Positions 13,412 to 21,706 of a stretch of 25,224 nucleotides of DNA are shown in pieces. The notes beneath the pieces were generated by a model. The model searched no databases. It saw only the letters and a program-made list of their open reading frames with translations, and was not told where the DNA came from. This DNA comes from Gemmatimonadota bacterium (GTDB taxonomy: Bacteria; Gemmatimonadota; Gemmatimonadetes; Gemmatimonadales; GWC2-71-9): the NCBI GenBank assembly GCA_003221085.1, contig QHUD01000040.1:1-25224 (forward strand), read 5' to 3'. The position numbers and the translations under genes are program-made. How positions within the stretch are numbered: position 1 is the stretch's first letter; every line of letters begins with the position of its first letter.

Positions 13412-14941
13412 TCACTCCGGGAGCAGGGTGTAGCGCTTGCGGACGGTGTTGCTCGCGTCCACTTGCACGGTCTCGGTGATCGTCTTGAATCCGGCGTGCT
13501 CGATGCGGATCGTGTGGCGGCCGGGCTGCACGGCGTATTCGACCACAGGCGTCTGGCCGGCATCGACCCCATCGATGTAGACCTGGCCGAACGGGTCGGC
13601 GGCGATGGTCAGGAAACCCTGGGCCTCCGCTACGGGCGCCGCCGGTCGCGGCTTCGCCCGCTCTCTCCGCTGCTGTGGCTCCCGGCTGGATTGAGCCGGC
13701 AGGCGAACGGTGTCTTGAATCCTTACCGTGTCGACGGAGGGTACCGCTCCCCGCTCCCCGCTCCCTTGACGCCCCAGTATCAGATACGCTCCCACACCCC
13801 CCGCAACCACCACGAGCCCGATCACGGCGGGGGGCCAGGACCGGCGTCGCGCAGGCTGGGGAACCGGCTTGCGCGATTGAGCGGCGGAGATCGGTGTCGT
13901 GGGGGCGCTTGCGATCTCCGTGGGCGCGTCGGCGCCGGCCCGGGAGCGCGGCCGCCCGGCGCCCCGCGGCTTCCCGGGAGCAGCCACCGGCTGCTCCGGC
14001 CAGACCGCGGTGGCGAAGTCCTCCATCGTGGGGAAGCGCTGGTCGGCCTCCTTGGCCAGGGCTCGCGAGATGGCGACCGTGAGGGCGCTGGGGATGCCGG
14101 GGCGCTTAGCGCTCGCGAGCGGCGGCTCTTCGTAGATGTGCTTGTAGATGATGGTGTGCACCGAGTCGCCGGCAAAGGGTAGCTCGGCGGTGATCATACG
14201 GTAGCCGACCACACCCAGGGAGTACTGGTCGGCGCGGCCATCCACCGGGGCTCCCTTTCCCTGCTCGGGCGCCATGTAATGCGGCGTGCCGATGATCATC
14301 CCCGTCGCCGTGAACCCCGTGGCGGCCTGGAGCGCCTTCGAGATCCCGAAGTCCGTGAGCATGACGCGACCGTCGCGGTCGAACATGATGTTCGCGGGCT
14401 TCACGTCCCGGTGCACCACGCCGCGCTGATGGGCGTGCCCCAGGGCACAGGCGGCTTCCCAGAGAATCCGCTGGATCTCCGGTACGGGGAGGGGCTCTTT
14501 CTTGTCGAGCAGATCCTCGAGCGAGGTGCCCGAAATGTATTTCATGACGAAATAATTGAGCCCGCCCTCGCTCTCGACACGATAGATGGGGATGATGTTG
14601 GGGTGGTCGAGCTTCGCGGCGGTCTTGGCCTCCTGCTGGAAGCGGCGCACCACCTGGTCGTCCTGCGCGACGTCGGGCGGCAGCACCTTGATCGCGACCT
14701 CGCGCTCGAGCGTGAGATCGTGCGCCAGGAAGACCTGGCCCATGCCCCCCTTGCCCAGCAAGCGCTCGATCCGGTACTTGCCCTCGATGATGCGCTGCAG
14801 CCGCTCGCGCACGATGTCGACGCTGCTAGTGCTGGTGGGCCCGTCCCCGCCTGAGACGTCCGCACCGCACGTCGAGCAGAACTTGCTGTTCTCAGGGATC
14901 GGCGTGTGGCAGCGGAAGCACTCGACCACGCCGTTGGTCAC
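13412..14941 (-). CDS. Transmembrane Ser/Thr protein kinase with zinc ribbon and PEGA domain
   Basis: This 509-aa Hanks-type kinase opens with a zinc ribbon (C8, C11, C22, C25). The kinase domain spans about 55-320: glycine loop GKGGMGQVF (63-71), Lys85 in VAIK, HRDVKPAN with the catalytic Asp179, DFG at 197-199, and GTPHYMAPEQ. All catalytic residues are present. A Pro/Ala-rich linker and one membrane segment (about 375-395) follow. Outside the membrane is a basic stalk and a PEGA domain (about 440-509: VYIDGVDAGQTP, then HTIRIEHAGFK). PEGA domains sit on the extracytoplasmic side and often contact envelope structures. The GTG start overlaps the lipoprotein stop (GTGA). Its neighbours, all envelope proteins, are the likely inputs or targets. 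Confidence 0.95.
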   Translation of the reverse strand: MTNGVVECFRCHTPIPENSKFCSTCGADVSGGDGPTSTSSVDIVRERLQRIIEGKYRIERLLGKGGMGQVFLAHDLTLEREVAIKVLPPDVAQDDQVVRRFQQEAKTAAKLDHPNIIPIYRVESEGGLNYFVMKYISGTSLEDLLDKKEPLPVPEIQRILWEAACALGHAHQRGVVHRDVKPANIMFDRDGRVMLTDFGISKALQAATGFTATGMIIGTPHYMAPEQGKGAPVDGRADQYSLGVVGYRMITAELPFAGDSVHTIIYKHIYEEPPLASAKRPGIPSALTVAISRALAKEADQRFPTMEDFATAVWPEQPVAAPGKPRGAGRPRSRAGADAPTEIASAPTTPISAAQSRKPVPQPARRRSWPPAVIGLVVVAGGVGAYLILGRQGSGERGAVPSVDTVRIQDTVRLPAQSSREPQQRRERAKPRPAAPVAEAQGFLTIAADPFGQVYIDGVDAGQTPVVEYAVQPGRHTIRIEHAGFKTITETVQVDASNTVRKRYTLLPE

Positions 14942-16581
14942 GGGCTGCGGCTCGGGGCGAAGAGGGCTCGCGTGGCCGCCGACGTGCGTCGGCGCCGTGG
15001 CGCGGTGCTCGCGGTAGCAGGAGGCGACGGCCAGGTCGGGGTGTTACAGGTCCCCGCCGACAACAGCGGGGCCCAGCCCACGCAGACCTCGTAGGTCGTG
15101 GCCGTGCCCGCGAAGTCCACGATCGCCAGGTAGTAGTCCCCTGTGGCGAGGGAGGGCGTCAGATTCACATCCGAGCCCGCCGACGTGTCGGCCGCGACCA
15201 CCGAAACAACGGTGTCGCCTGCGAGTGGGACCTTGATCAGGTACAAGTCCAGGTCCTTGAGGGAGTCCGGGTGCACGCCCGGGAATGCGTGCAGCCGCAC
15301 CTGTGCCGTCGTGCTGATGCCTTGGTTCGTAAAATGAAATCTGATCCAGTCGACGTCGTGGGGATTTTCAATCGCCAAGGTGTCGCGGAACGTCGGGGCG
15401 GGAACCGTGCCGCGCAGGTCGGCGGCGTTGCACGAGTTGTCGTCCTCGTGGGCGTCCGCCGGCAGCTCGCTCTGGTACCCAGCGATCACCGCCAGCCCGT
15501 AGCGTCCGGGCGTCGCGTAAATCGCGATTCCGTCCAGCGCACCCTGCGGGAGACTCTTGAAGGCTATGATGGTCGAATCGCCCACGCGTTGCGACGGTGA
15601 GAACCTGGCGCCGTGACACGCGTGGGAACCCGGACCGAACGTCCAGGAGTCGTGTCCGATGACGTATGTCTTCGCCGTCCCGTTCCAGCCGAGAGAATCG
15701 GTGAGGAAAGTCGAGAACGTGCCCGCGATCTGGGGGGCAGAGAGGATAATCGTGAGATCCCGCGTTTCCCCCTGCGTGAAGTGATACCAGTCCGCGCCCG
15801 TGGTCTGACCGCGCTTCAACGTCTCGAATGCGAGCGCCGGATTGAAGAACAGGAGCGAGTCGAGGGCCGTGTTGGGGAACGGTCGCGGAGCGTCCAGGTC
15901 GATCGCGCTCGGAATCGTGTCGTTCGGCTCGTAGATATCGCGTTCGATCACCTTGGTAGTGTCGCCGTGGACGAAGCCGAACACACCCTGACCGCCGGAA
16001 AAGCCCAGGAAGAAGAGCGAGTCCGTGGTTGCCGGGGGCGGCACCCAAAAGCGCGTGCGCGCCGTGCCGACCCGGAAGACCGTGTCCGAGAACGGTACGC
16101 GAATCAGGTTCGCGCCCGCCAATGATGTCAGGAAGATCGAGTCCACCCCGACGCCGTAGATCGTGAGCTTCTCGCCATACTTGACGGTCTTGGGGCGGAC
16201 GCTGTCGATCTCGAGCGGCGCTGACACCCGCAGCGTGTCCGCGCCGGCGAGGGCGGCCGCGTCAAAATTCCTCGCCGCGGCCCGGATGATGACCGTCCCC
16301 GAATTGACGCCGACGACGTGCCCGGCCTGGTCCACCGTGGCGACATCTGGGTTGGTGCTCGACCAGACGAAGGAGACGTTCGGGATCTTCTGGGAATCGC
16401 CGGGGGCGACGATCTGCCAGGCCGTCGCCCTGGCGGTCGAATCGCTCCCGCGCAGCAGGATCTTGAGCGGCCGAATGCTCACGTGCACCGACGAGTCGTG
16501 CTCCGTGGGATAGAGGCACGCCCCGAACAGGACGGAACCGACCAGCGGCGTCAGGACGGCAAGACCGCGACTGCGTCGCAT
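14938..16581 (-). CDS. Lipoprotein with BIG2-like and PPC-like domains
   Basis: The protein is 547 aa from ATG 16581. The signal peptide ends in lipobox-like LFGAC (about residue 22). A BIG2-type Ig domain follows (SFVWSSTNPDVATVDQAGHV, then GTVIIRAAA; about 60-115), then an IPT/TIG-like stretch (IDSVRPKTVKYGEKLTIYG). Two PPC-like beta domains each start with an Asp/Asn-rich entry (DIYEPNDTIPSAIDL; HEDDNSCNAADL) and carry DWYHF or DWIRFHF. The Pro/Arg-rich last 40 residues look unlike the rest. I chose this start because the extra 23 codons upstream precede a clean signal peptide. It is the first gene of the kinase operon and probably a surface or periplasmic binding protein. Confidence 0.8.
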   Translation of the reverse strand: MRRSRGLAVLTPLVGSVLFGACLYPTEHDSSVHVSIRPLKILLRGSDSTARATAWQIVAPGDSQKIPNVSFVWSSTNPDVATVDQAGHVVGVNSGTVIIRAAARNFDAAALAGADTLRVSAPLEIDSVRPKTVKYGEKLTIYGVGVDSIFLTSLAGANLIRVPFSDTVFRVGTARTRFWVPPPATTDSLFFLGFSGGQGVFGFVHGDTTKVIERDIYEPNDTIPSAIDLDAPRPFPNTALDSLLFFNPALAFETLKRGQTTGADWYHFTQGETRDLTIILSAPQIAGTFSTFLTDSLGWNGTAKTYVIGHDSWTFGPGSHACHGARFSPSQRVGDSTIIAFKSLPQGALDGIAIYATPGRYGLAVIAGYQSELPADAHEDDNSCNAADLRGTVPAPTFRDTLAIENPHDVDWIRFHFTNQGISTTAQVRLHAFPGVHPDSLKDLDLYLIKVPLAGDTVVSVVAADTSAGSDVNLTPSLATGDYYLAIVDFAGTATTYEVCVGWAPLLSAGTCNTPTWPSPPATASTAPRRRRTSAATRALFAPSRSP

Positions 16582-16609
16582 GCACTCGAATCCGGCGGAG
16601 GTGGGAGTC

Positions 16610-16638
16610 AATGTAATAACGGCGGGGTGGACGCCCAA
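16610..16638 (-). promoter_or_regulatory. Possible promoter of the kinase/VanZ operon
   Basis: On the minus strand, TTGGGC (16638-16633) and TACATT (16615-16610) are 17 bp apart, about 30 bp before the lipoprotein ATG. This is the only non-coding gap upstream of the operon. The match was made by eye. Confidence 0.3.
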
Positions 16639-16650
16639 ATGACCTACCAC

Positions 16651-17985
16651 CTAGAGGCGCCCGCGGCGTTTCAGATCGAGGTATTTCGCCACTACCGCCT
16701 CGGCCGCGCGCTCGGGCGGGACGTCCAGGACGACCACTCCGGCGCGGCGCATGCGCCCCAGCGCCTCTTCCCGGGCGCGCAGCAGCTCCTCGGCCGCCGC
16801 CTTGCGAAACGCGTCGTGCGCCGCGGTGGGACGCAACGCCGCGACCTGGTTCAGCTCCGGGTTTTGCAACGTGACCGCGAGCGGGAGGTGGCGCGGCCGG
16901 AGCGAGGCGACGTTCGCCACGAGCGCGTCCGACGCGAACCGATCGATCACGTCGCTGAACAGGACCGTGAGAGCGCGCTTGCGGTTGTGGGCCGCGAGGT
17001 AGCGGAACGCGCCCGGATAGTCGGGCTCGACCAACCGCGCTTCGACCCGAGAGAGGACGTCGAGCACGCGCTTCAGCGCCAGTCGGCCGCGCTGGGGCGC
17101 GACGAAGTGCTGCACCCCGTCGGCGAACGCCATGACTCCCACGTTGTCGTCGTGCTGGACCGCCGTGTAGGCCAGCTCGAGTGCGGCCCGCACGACGTAC
17201 TCGAGCCGCGAGACGCCCCCGCCGACCTCGGCGGTGAGGAGCCGCCCCAGGTCGAGCACCAACAGCACGTGCTGACGGCGCTCCGCCTCGTACTGCCGCG
17301 TGATGACCTTGCCGCGTCGGCCCGTGGCTTTCCAGTCGATGTGCCGCAGGTCGTCGCCCGGCACCCAGTCCCGCAAGGACTCGAACAGACGACCCTCGCC
17401 CAGGCGGCGCTGCGGGGTGAGGCCCTGTTCCCGGCGTCGCTGGGCCCTCGCCACCGATGCCTGGAGCCGCACGGTAACGAGCGGGGGATACACCGCCACC
17501 TCCCACGGGAGAGCTATCCGCTCGCGCCGCAAACCCAACCCCAGCGGGCCTATCGAGTCGAGAACGAATCCGCCCCCGCTCGCGCGCTGACGACCGCGCC
17601 GCGCCGGAGTGACGGAGACAGTCTCGCGCGCCTCCCCCCGCGCGGGGACTCGAATCCAGCGAGGCGGCTGCGTGCCACCGAGGAGGTCGGGGCGGACCTC
17701 CCGTACCCGCAACCGCGCCCCGCGGGGCGCGCCGTTTTGCCAGCGATAGGTCACCTCGCCCGCGCGGCCCACGGAGAAGGCGGGCGGCGCCTGGCGGGTG
17801 GCGATCAGGTTGCGCGGACCGGGACCCGCCTGTGGCGCGAGGAGTGCATCGAGCCACACGGCCGCCGCCAGGACCAGGTCCCCGGCGAGCATCGCCTCGA
17901 GGCCCCACGACAGCCAGAGTCCAGCCAGTCCCAGCAGCGCGAGCCCCGCGCCGAGCCACAGCGCCCGCGGGGTGCAGAGAATCAC
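16651..17985 (-). CDS. DUF58 (vWA-like) protein
   Basis: The protein is 444 aa. Two hydrophobic segments at the N-terminus (LWLGAGLALLGLAGLWLSW and about 30-45) are followed by a beta-rich middle. The DUF58 signature is GEGRLFESLRDWVPGDDLRHIDWKATGR. A vWA-like part follows, where the metal-site position reads LDLGRL rather than DxSxS. DUF58 proteins pair with MoxR ATPases, probably as their partner in assembling or activating envelope complexes. The GTG start at 17985 overlaps the MoxR stop (GTGA). It is the last gene of its operon. Confidence 0.93.
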   Translation of the reverse strand: MILCTPRALWLGAGLALLGLAGLWLSWGLEAMLAGDLVLAAAVWLDALLAPQAGPGPRNLIATRQAPPAFSVGRAGEVTYRWQNGAPRGARLRVREVRPDLLGGTQPPRWIRVPARGEARETVSVTPARRGRQRASGGGFVLDSIGPLGLGLRRERIALPWEVAVYPPLVTVRLQASVARAQRRREQGLTPQRRLGEGRLFESLRDWVPGDDLRHIDWKATGRRGKVITRQYEAERRQHVLLVLDLGRLLTAEVGGGVSRLEYVVRAALELAYTAVQHDDNVGVMAFADGVQHFVAPQRGRLALKRVLDVLSRVEARLVEPDYPGAFRYLAAHNRKRALTVLFSDVIDRFASDALVANVASLRPRHLPLAVTLQNPELNQVAALRPTAAHDAFRKAAAEELLRAREEALGRMRRAGVVVLDVPPERAAEAVVAKYLDLKRRGRL

Positions 17986-18938
17986 GTGGTGGGCACTTCC
18001 GTCTTGTCGAGGATCGCCTTGAGGGCGACGTCGGGCGTGACGCCCTCCAGCTCGAGCTCGGGAGCGACGCTCACCCGATGGCGGAGCACGGCGGGCGCCA
18101 GCCGCTTCACGTCGTCGGGGATCACGTAGTCGCGCCCATCGACGAGCGCCGCGGCGCGAGCGGCCTTGAGAAGTGATACGCCCGCCCGCGGGCTGGCACC
18201 CAGGGTGAGCGACGCAGCCTCCCGCGTTCCCCGCACCACCGCCGTGATGTAGGCAGTGATCTGGGTCTCCACCCGCACGGCCTCGACCGCCGCGCGCAGG
18301 CGCTCCAGCCCGGCCGCGTCCGTCACGCGCGTGACGCCGTAGGTCGCCGGGCGATCCGCCTCGAATCCCGCCACCGTGCGGGCCAGGATCCCCTGCTCCG
18401 CGCCCGCGTCGGGGTAATCCACGAGAACCTTCATCATGAAGCGATCGAGCTCGGCTTCCGGCAGGGGGTAGGTGCCCTCGAACTCCACGGGGTTTTGCGT
18501 GGCGAACACCGTGAACGCCGCAGACAAGGGGTGCCCGGTGCCGTCCACCGTGACGGTGCGCTCCTGCATCGCCTCGAGCAGCGCCGCCTGCGTCTTCGCC
18601 GGCGCGCGGTTGATCTCGTCGGCGAGCACGAGATCGGCGAAGATCGGCCCGGGCCGGAATGTGAAGTCGCGCGCCCCGGTGAGCAGCGTGACTCCCGTGA
18701 TGTCGGCGGGCATCAAATCGGGGGTGAACTGGATCCGTTGGAACTTGACGTCGAGCACGAGCGCCAGTGTGCGCACCAGCAGCGTCTTGGCCGTCCCGGG
18801 CACGCCCTCGAGCAGCACGTGACCGCGCGCGAGCAGGCACACGAGCGCCTCGCGTGTGGCCGCCTGTTGTCCCAGGATCACCCCGTCGAGCGCCTCTAGA
18901 ATCGGGCGCGCGTCGTCTGCGGGCGCAGCTCCTCCCAC
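17982..18938 (-). CDS. MoxR family AAA+ ATPase
   Basis: This 318-aa ATPase has Walker A GVPGTAKT (45-52), Walker B with D107-E108 (LADEIN), the sensor line FATQNPVEFEGTYPLPEAELDRF, and the C-terminal lid (SPRAGVSLLKAARAAALVDGRDYVIPDDV). Length and motifs are those of the MRP subgroup of MoxR. I chose the GTG at 18938, inside the DUF4350 coding end (43-nt overlap), because GGAGG precedes it and the N-terminal helix before GVILGQ is retained. MoxR ATPases are chaperone-like and act with a vWA/DUF58 partner, here the next gene. Confidence 0.95.
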   Translation of the reverse strand: MGGAAPADDARPILEALDGVILGQQAATREALVCLLARGHVLLEGVPGTAKTLLVRTLALVLDVKFQRIQFTPDLMPADITGVTLLTGARDFTFRPGPIFADLVLADEINRAPAKTQAALLEAMQERTVTVDGTGHPLSAAFTVFATQNPVEFEGTYPLPEAELDRFMMKVLVDYPDAGAEQGILARTVAGFEADRPATYGVTRVTDAAGLERLRAAVEAVRVETQITAYITAVVRGTREAASLTLGASPRAGVSLLKAARAAALVDGRDYVIPDDVKRLAPAVLRHRVSVAPELELEGVTPDVALKAILDKTEVPTT

Positions 18939-20143
18939 ACGTCCTCCACGGCTTGCGCGGCCGCGAGCGCGCGCTCGGGACCGCCAGGTTGGCTGATGGT
19001 GCCTTGCAACCGCCGCACCGCATTCCGGCCCCGCGGCGTCGGCAGCGCGAGCTCGAGTGCGGCGAGCCACGCGCGCTCGGCTCCGGCCGGCAGCGCCCCG
19101 ACGCGTCCCAGCCGCCGCCGCAGCCCCGACACGGTGAGGCCCACGGCCGTATCCACGCCGCCCGCACCCTCCAGGCCGGCCGCGAGCGCTTCGAGATGCT
19201 CGAGCGGCGAGCGGCGCCGCCGCTCGATCACCGACCGCGCCGGGCCGAAGCGAACCGCCGCCACGCCGAGGGCCACGAGCAGGACCGCGGCGAGTTGCAA
19301 GAGCGCCCAGCCAATCGGCGTGCTCCACATCCAGGCCACGAGGACTCCCGTGACCGAGCCCTCTTCGCCGAAGCCTTGATGGTACTCGTCCCACACGACG
19401 GGGCCCCGGCGCCCGGGAGAAGGCACGAGCAGCGGTGCGATAAACTTCGGCGCATCGGTGGCGCGCCAGGTCCGGTTCCGGAAGTAGCCGAGGTCCGCGA
19501 CCAGCACCACGGTCCCGCCGCCCCGGTAGCGCAGGCGCAAGGCCGCAGGCCTCCCGTTCCGGAGTCGCAGCAACGTGTCCCGAGCGATCGGAGTGAGCGT
19601 CTCGCACTGGTCTGTTTCGATGTCGCCGCCGCGCATCCGTCGCCCGGCGTCCGTTTCGCCCGCCACGCCCGGCGGACGCAGGTAATCGACGACGGGTGGC
19701 AGATCGAGTCCCGGCGCCGGCGGCTGCACGGGAAAGCTGTCCACGCGCAGCAGGCGTGCCGCATTGGCGGTGACCCAACCGACGCAGCGGGTAATCCCGC
19801 CCCCCGACCCCGCGGCCACAACGGCGTCGCCGGCATGCACGAAGCGCGCGACCTGCTCGAGCTCGGCGGCCTCGAGGGGGAGAAGCGGATCGAGGACCAC
19901 GAGCACCGCCGGGCGGTGGCGCGGGTTGCGGTTCACATCGAACAGCGGCCGTCGGCGCCGCTCGGTGGGGACGCCGAGCCGGACGAGCACGTCGTACAGC
20001 GCTTTACTGCCGTCGGGCTCGCTGCGGAGCGTAGACGCGCGGGTGTCCAGCGCCGATCCCTGCTCCGGCGCTCCTCCGAACACCAGCACGATGCCGACCG
20101 TGAGCGCGAGCAGCGCTCCAATCAGCAGCTCAATACGCGACAT
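18896..20143 (-). CDS. DUF4350 domain membrane protein
   Basis: The 415-aa protein has an N-terminal membrane segment (ELLIGALLALTVGIVLVFG). A soluble alpha/beta domain of DUF4350 type follows (GSKALYDVLVRLGVPTERRRRPL, AVLVVLDPLLPLEAAELEQVARFVHAGDAVVAAG). A second membrane segment lies near 285-305 (GWALLQLAAVLLVALGVAA), then a helical tail. The DUF4350 region resembles glutamine-amidotransferase-like folds but shows no catalytic triad I can place. It overlaps the DUF4129 gene by 14 nt and MoxR by 43 nt. Confidence 0.88.
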   Translation of the reverse strand: MSRIELLIGALLALTVGIVLVFGGAPEQGSALDTRASTLRSEPDGSKALYDVLVRLGVPTERRRRPLFDVNRNPRHRPAVLVVLDPLLPLEAAELEQVARFVHAGDAVVAAGSGGGITRCVGWVTANAARLLRVDSFPVQPPAPGLDLPPVVDYLRPPGVAGETDAGRRMRGGDIETDQCETLTPIARDTLLRLRNGRPAALRLRYRGGGTVVLVADLGYFRNRTWRATDAPKFIAPLLVPSPGRRGPVVWDEYHQGFGEEGSVTGVLVAWMWSTPIGWALLQLAAVLLVALGVAAVRFGPARSVIERRRRSPLEHLEALAAGLEGAGGVDTAVGLTVSGLRRRLGRVGALPAGAERAWLAALELALPTPRGRNAVRRLQGTISQPGGPERALAAAQAVEDVWEELRPQTTRARF

Positions 20144-20762
20144 GCTCCCCGATCCGCTCGGCGAGCATCCCGAATTCCTCGTATCCCCGGGCGTCGCACG
20201 GCGCTGCCGCGAACAGGTGGCGGTAGAGGCGGGAGACGAGCGCGCTCAGGTCTGCCTTCCCCTCGGCGTCGACCCGCGCTTCGCCGACGTACTCGGCCGG
20301 CGTCTTGGAGGCGTGAAATTGGACGGCCCGTCGGGCGTCGAGCTGGAGCAGAAGGGCGAGGAACCGGTGCGAGAGCGCCTCTGCATATCGGCCCGCGACG
20401 GCAAGGTCGGCGGCCCGGCTGAGGTGTGTACCCACGTCGTCCACCGGTCGACCCGGGGAGGCGGGCCTGGGGCCCGTCGAGAGCGTAGGCCGGACGATGC
20501 GAACGACGATGTAGCCGAAATGCAGCAGGATCGCCACGAGCAGGACAACTGCCATGCCGAGGAGCACCGCGTACTGCGTTGGATGGCTCTGCTGGAGGGC
20601 GTTGAGCCAGTCGATGAAGGCCAGCCACCGCGTGCTCAGCCACCGCAGGACGACCCGCGAATCCGCCCAGCGGTACTCCGGCCGTGCGAAGACCTCGGCT
20701 ATCGCACGCCGCAGCGAGTCCGGGGGCGCCGCGCCCGCCTGGCTCGCGAGTGCGGTGATCAC
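20130..20762 (-). CDS. DUF4129 domain membrane protein
   Basis: The 210-aa protein has one central membrane segment (about 65-90: YAVLLGMAVVLLVAILLHFGYIVV) and a C-terminal helical domain (AADLAVAGRYAEALSHRFLALLLQLDARRAVQFHASKTPAEYV) typical of DUF4129. The GTG start at 20762 overlaps the upstream stop (GTGA). DUF4129 proteins often occur in MoxR-DUF58 operons, sometimes fused to transglutaminase. No transglutaminase domain is present here. Confidence 0.85.
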   Translation of the reverse strand: MITALASQAGAAPPDSLRRAIAEVFARPEYRWADSRVVLRWLSTRWLAFIDWLNALQQSHPTQYAVLLGMAVVLLVAILLHFGYIVVRIVRPTLSTGPRPASPGRPVDDVGTHLSRAADLAVAGRYAEALSHRFLALLLQLDARRAVQFHASKTPAEYVGEARVDAEGKADLSALVSRLYRHLFAAAPCDARGYEEFGMLAERIGEHVAY

Positions 20763-21667
20763 CCGACGCCCAGCCGCTGGCTCAAGATCTGGAGGTCGAA
20801 GCCCTCCCGTCGGACCCGGAGGTCATAATAGAGGAGCGTGAGAGCGGATACGATCAGCGGAGCGCACACGATCGGCAGGAATTGACTCAACGCGCCGACC
20901 ACGCGACCGAGCGGCGGGGAGATCCCCTGCAGGGCGGCCGCCACCACCAGCACGACGACGTACGGGATAAAATAGAACACGATGCCACTGACGAGTGCTG
21001 TCCAGAAGACCTTCAACTTCCGTTGCCGAGTCAGCTCCCATGAGCGCGCGAATGCCCCGAACACGCCGACGTCCTCCTCCAGGGTCAACACCTGTGTGGT
21101 TACGCCGTAACCGCACATCACGAACGCCGCGAACCAGAAGGCGCCCACAAACCCCGCGAACGCTGCCAAGCTGGCGACCCCTTTCCCGATCAAACCCATG
21201 ATGGTCGCGAGCACGAGCACGCCGATTACGCATCCGATCCAGATGAGCGTGAGAAGCGCGACCTTGCAGAGCGCGACACCGACCAGGGGGAGCATCTTCG
21301 AAGCCCCCAACGAGACGGCATCACCGAGCTGAGGACGCCGACCCAGATAGGTGTCGGAGATGATCCGCATCGCACCGGCCGCGAGGAAATAGCTCGCGAT
21401 GTAGTAGAGTATCATCCCCAGCAGCACGAGACCCAGGAAAGGCAGCATCGGCTGCCATTGATCGAGGCTCGGTTGGCGGCCGACGCGGAGTTGCTCCGCC
21501 AGCGGCAGGAACGAGCGCGTCATCGGGCCGCTCAGGAACGCGAAGAAGATCAGCGGCCCCGCCAGCGCGATGATTCCCAGCATGCTGAAGAGCCCTGCGT
21601 TGCGACGATAGATCGTCAACGCCCCGTCGAGAATCTCCCCCAGCTGCATCGGCTTGATGTCGGTCAT
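20759..21667 (-). CDS. Multipass membrane protein (GDPD membrane-domain-like)
   Basis: The 302-aa protein has about six hydrophobic segments. It opens with MQLGEILDGALTIYRRNAGLF, the entry motif of membrane proteins related to the glycerophosphoryl diester phosphodiesterase membrane domain. FGAFARSWELTRQRKLKVFW in the middle is also typical. It ends LLYYDLRVRREGFDL, a common end for this group. No phosphodiesterase domain is attached. I chose ATG 21667 because the frame upstream codes no family-like sequence. It is the first gene of the MoxR operon and is divergent from the RDD-SpoIIM gene, with 39 bp between the starts. Confidence 0.85.
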   Translation of the reverse strand: MTDIKPMQLGEILDGALTIYRRNAGLFSMLGIIALAGPLIFFAFLSGPMTRSFLPLAEQLRVGRQPSLDQWQPMLPFLGLVLLGMILYYIASYFLAAGAMRIISDTYLGRRPQLGDAVSLGASKMLPLVGVALCKVALLTLIWIGCVIGVLVLATIMGLIGKGVASLAAFAGFVGAFWFAAFVMCGYGVTTQVLTLEEDVGVFGAFARSWELTRQRKLKVFWTALVSGIVFYFIPYVVVLVVAAALQGISPPLGRVVGALSQFLPIVCAPLIVSALTLLYYDLRVRREGFDLQILSQRLGVG

Positions 21668-21706
21668 GCGCTCGCTCAGGCCCGGGTCGCTGAGTAAGAT
21701 GGGGGC

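Noticed and set aside
16318..18129. 603-codon open frame on the plus strand
   Set aside because: It lies antisense to the lipoprotein and DUF58 genes, is rich in Arg, His and Asp without any domain pattern, and is explained by the third-position GC bias of the real genes. The same applies to the long plus-strand frame at 18767-20422.
16651..19167. Single 838-codon minus-strand frame spanning DUF58 and the MoxR region
   Set aside because: Only the part after the GTG at 17985 has DUF58 features. The first 390 or so codons are out of frame over MoxR and are Arg/Gly-rich noise.
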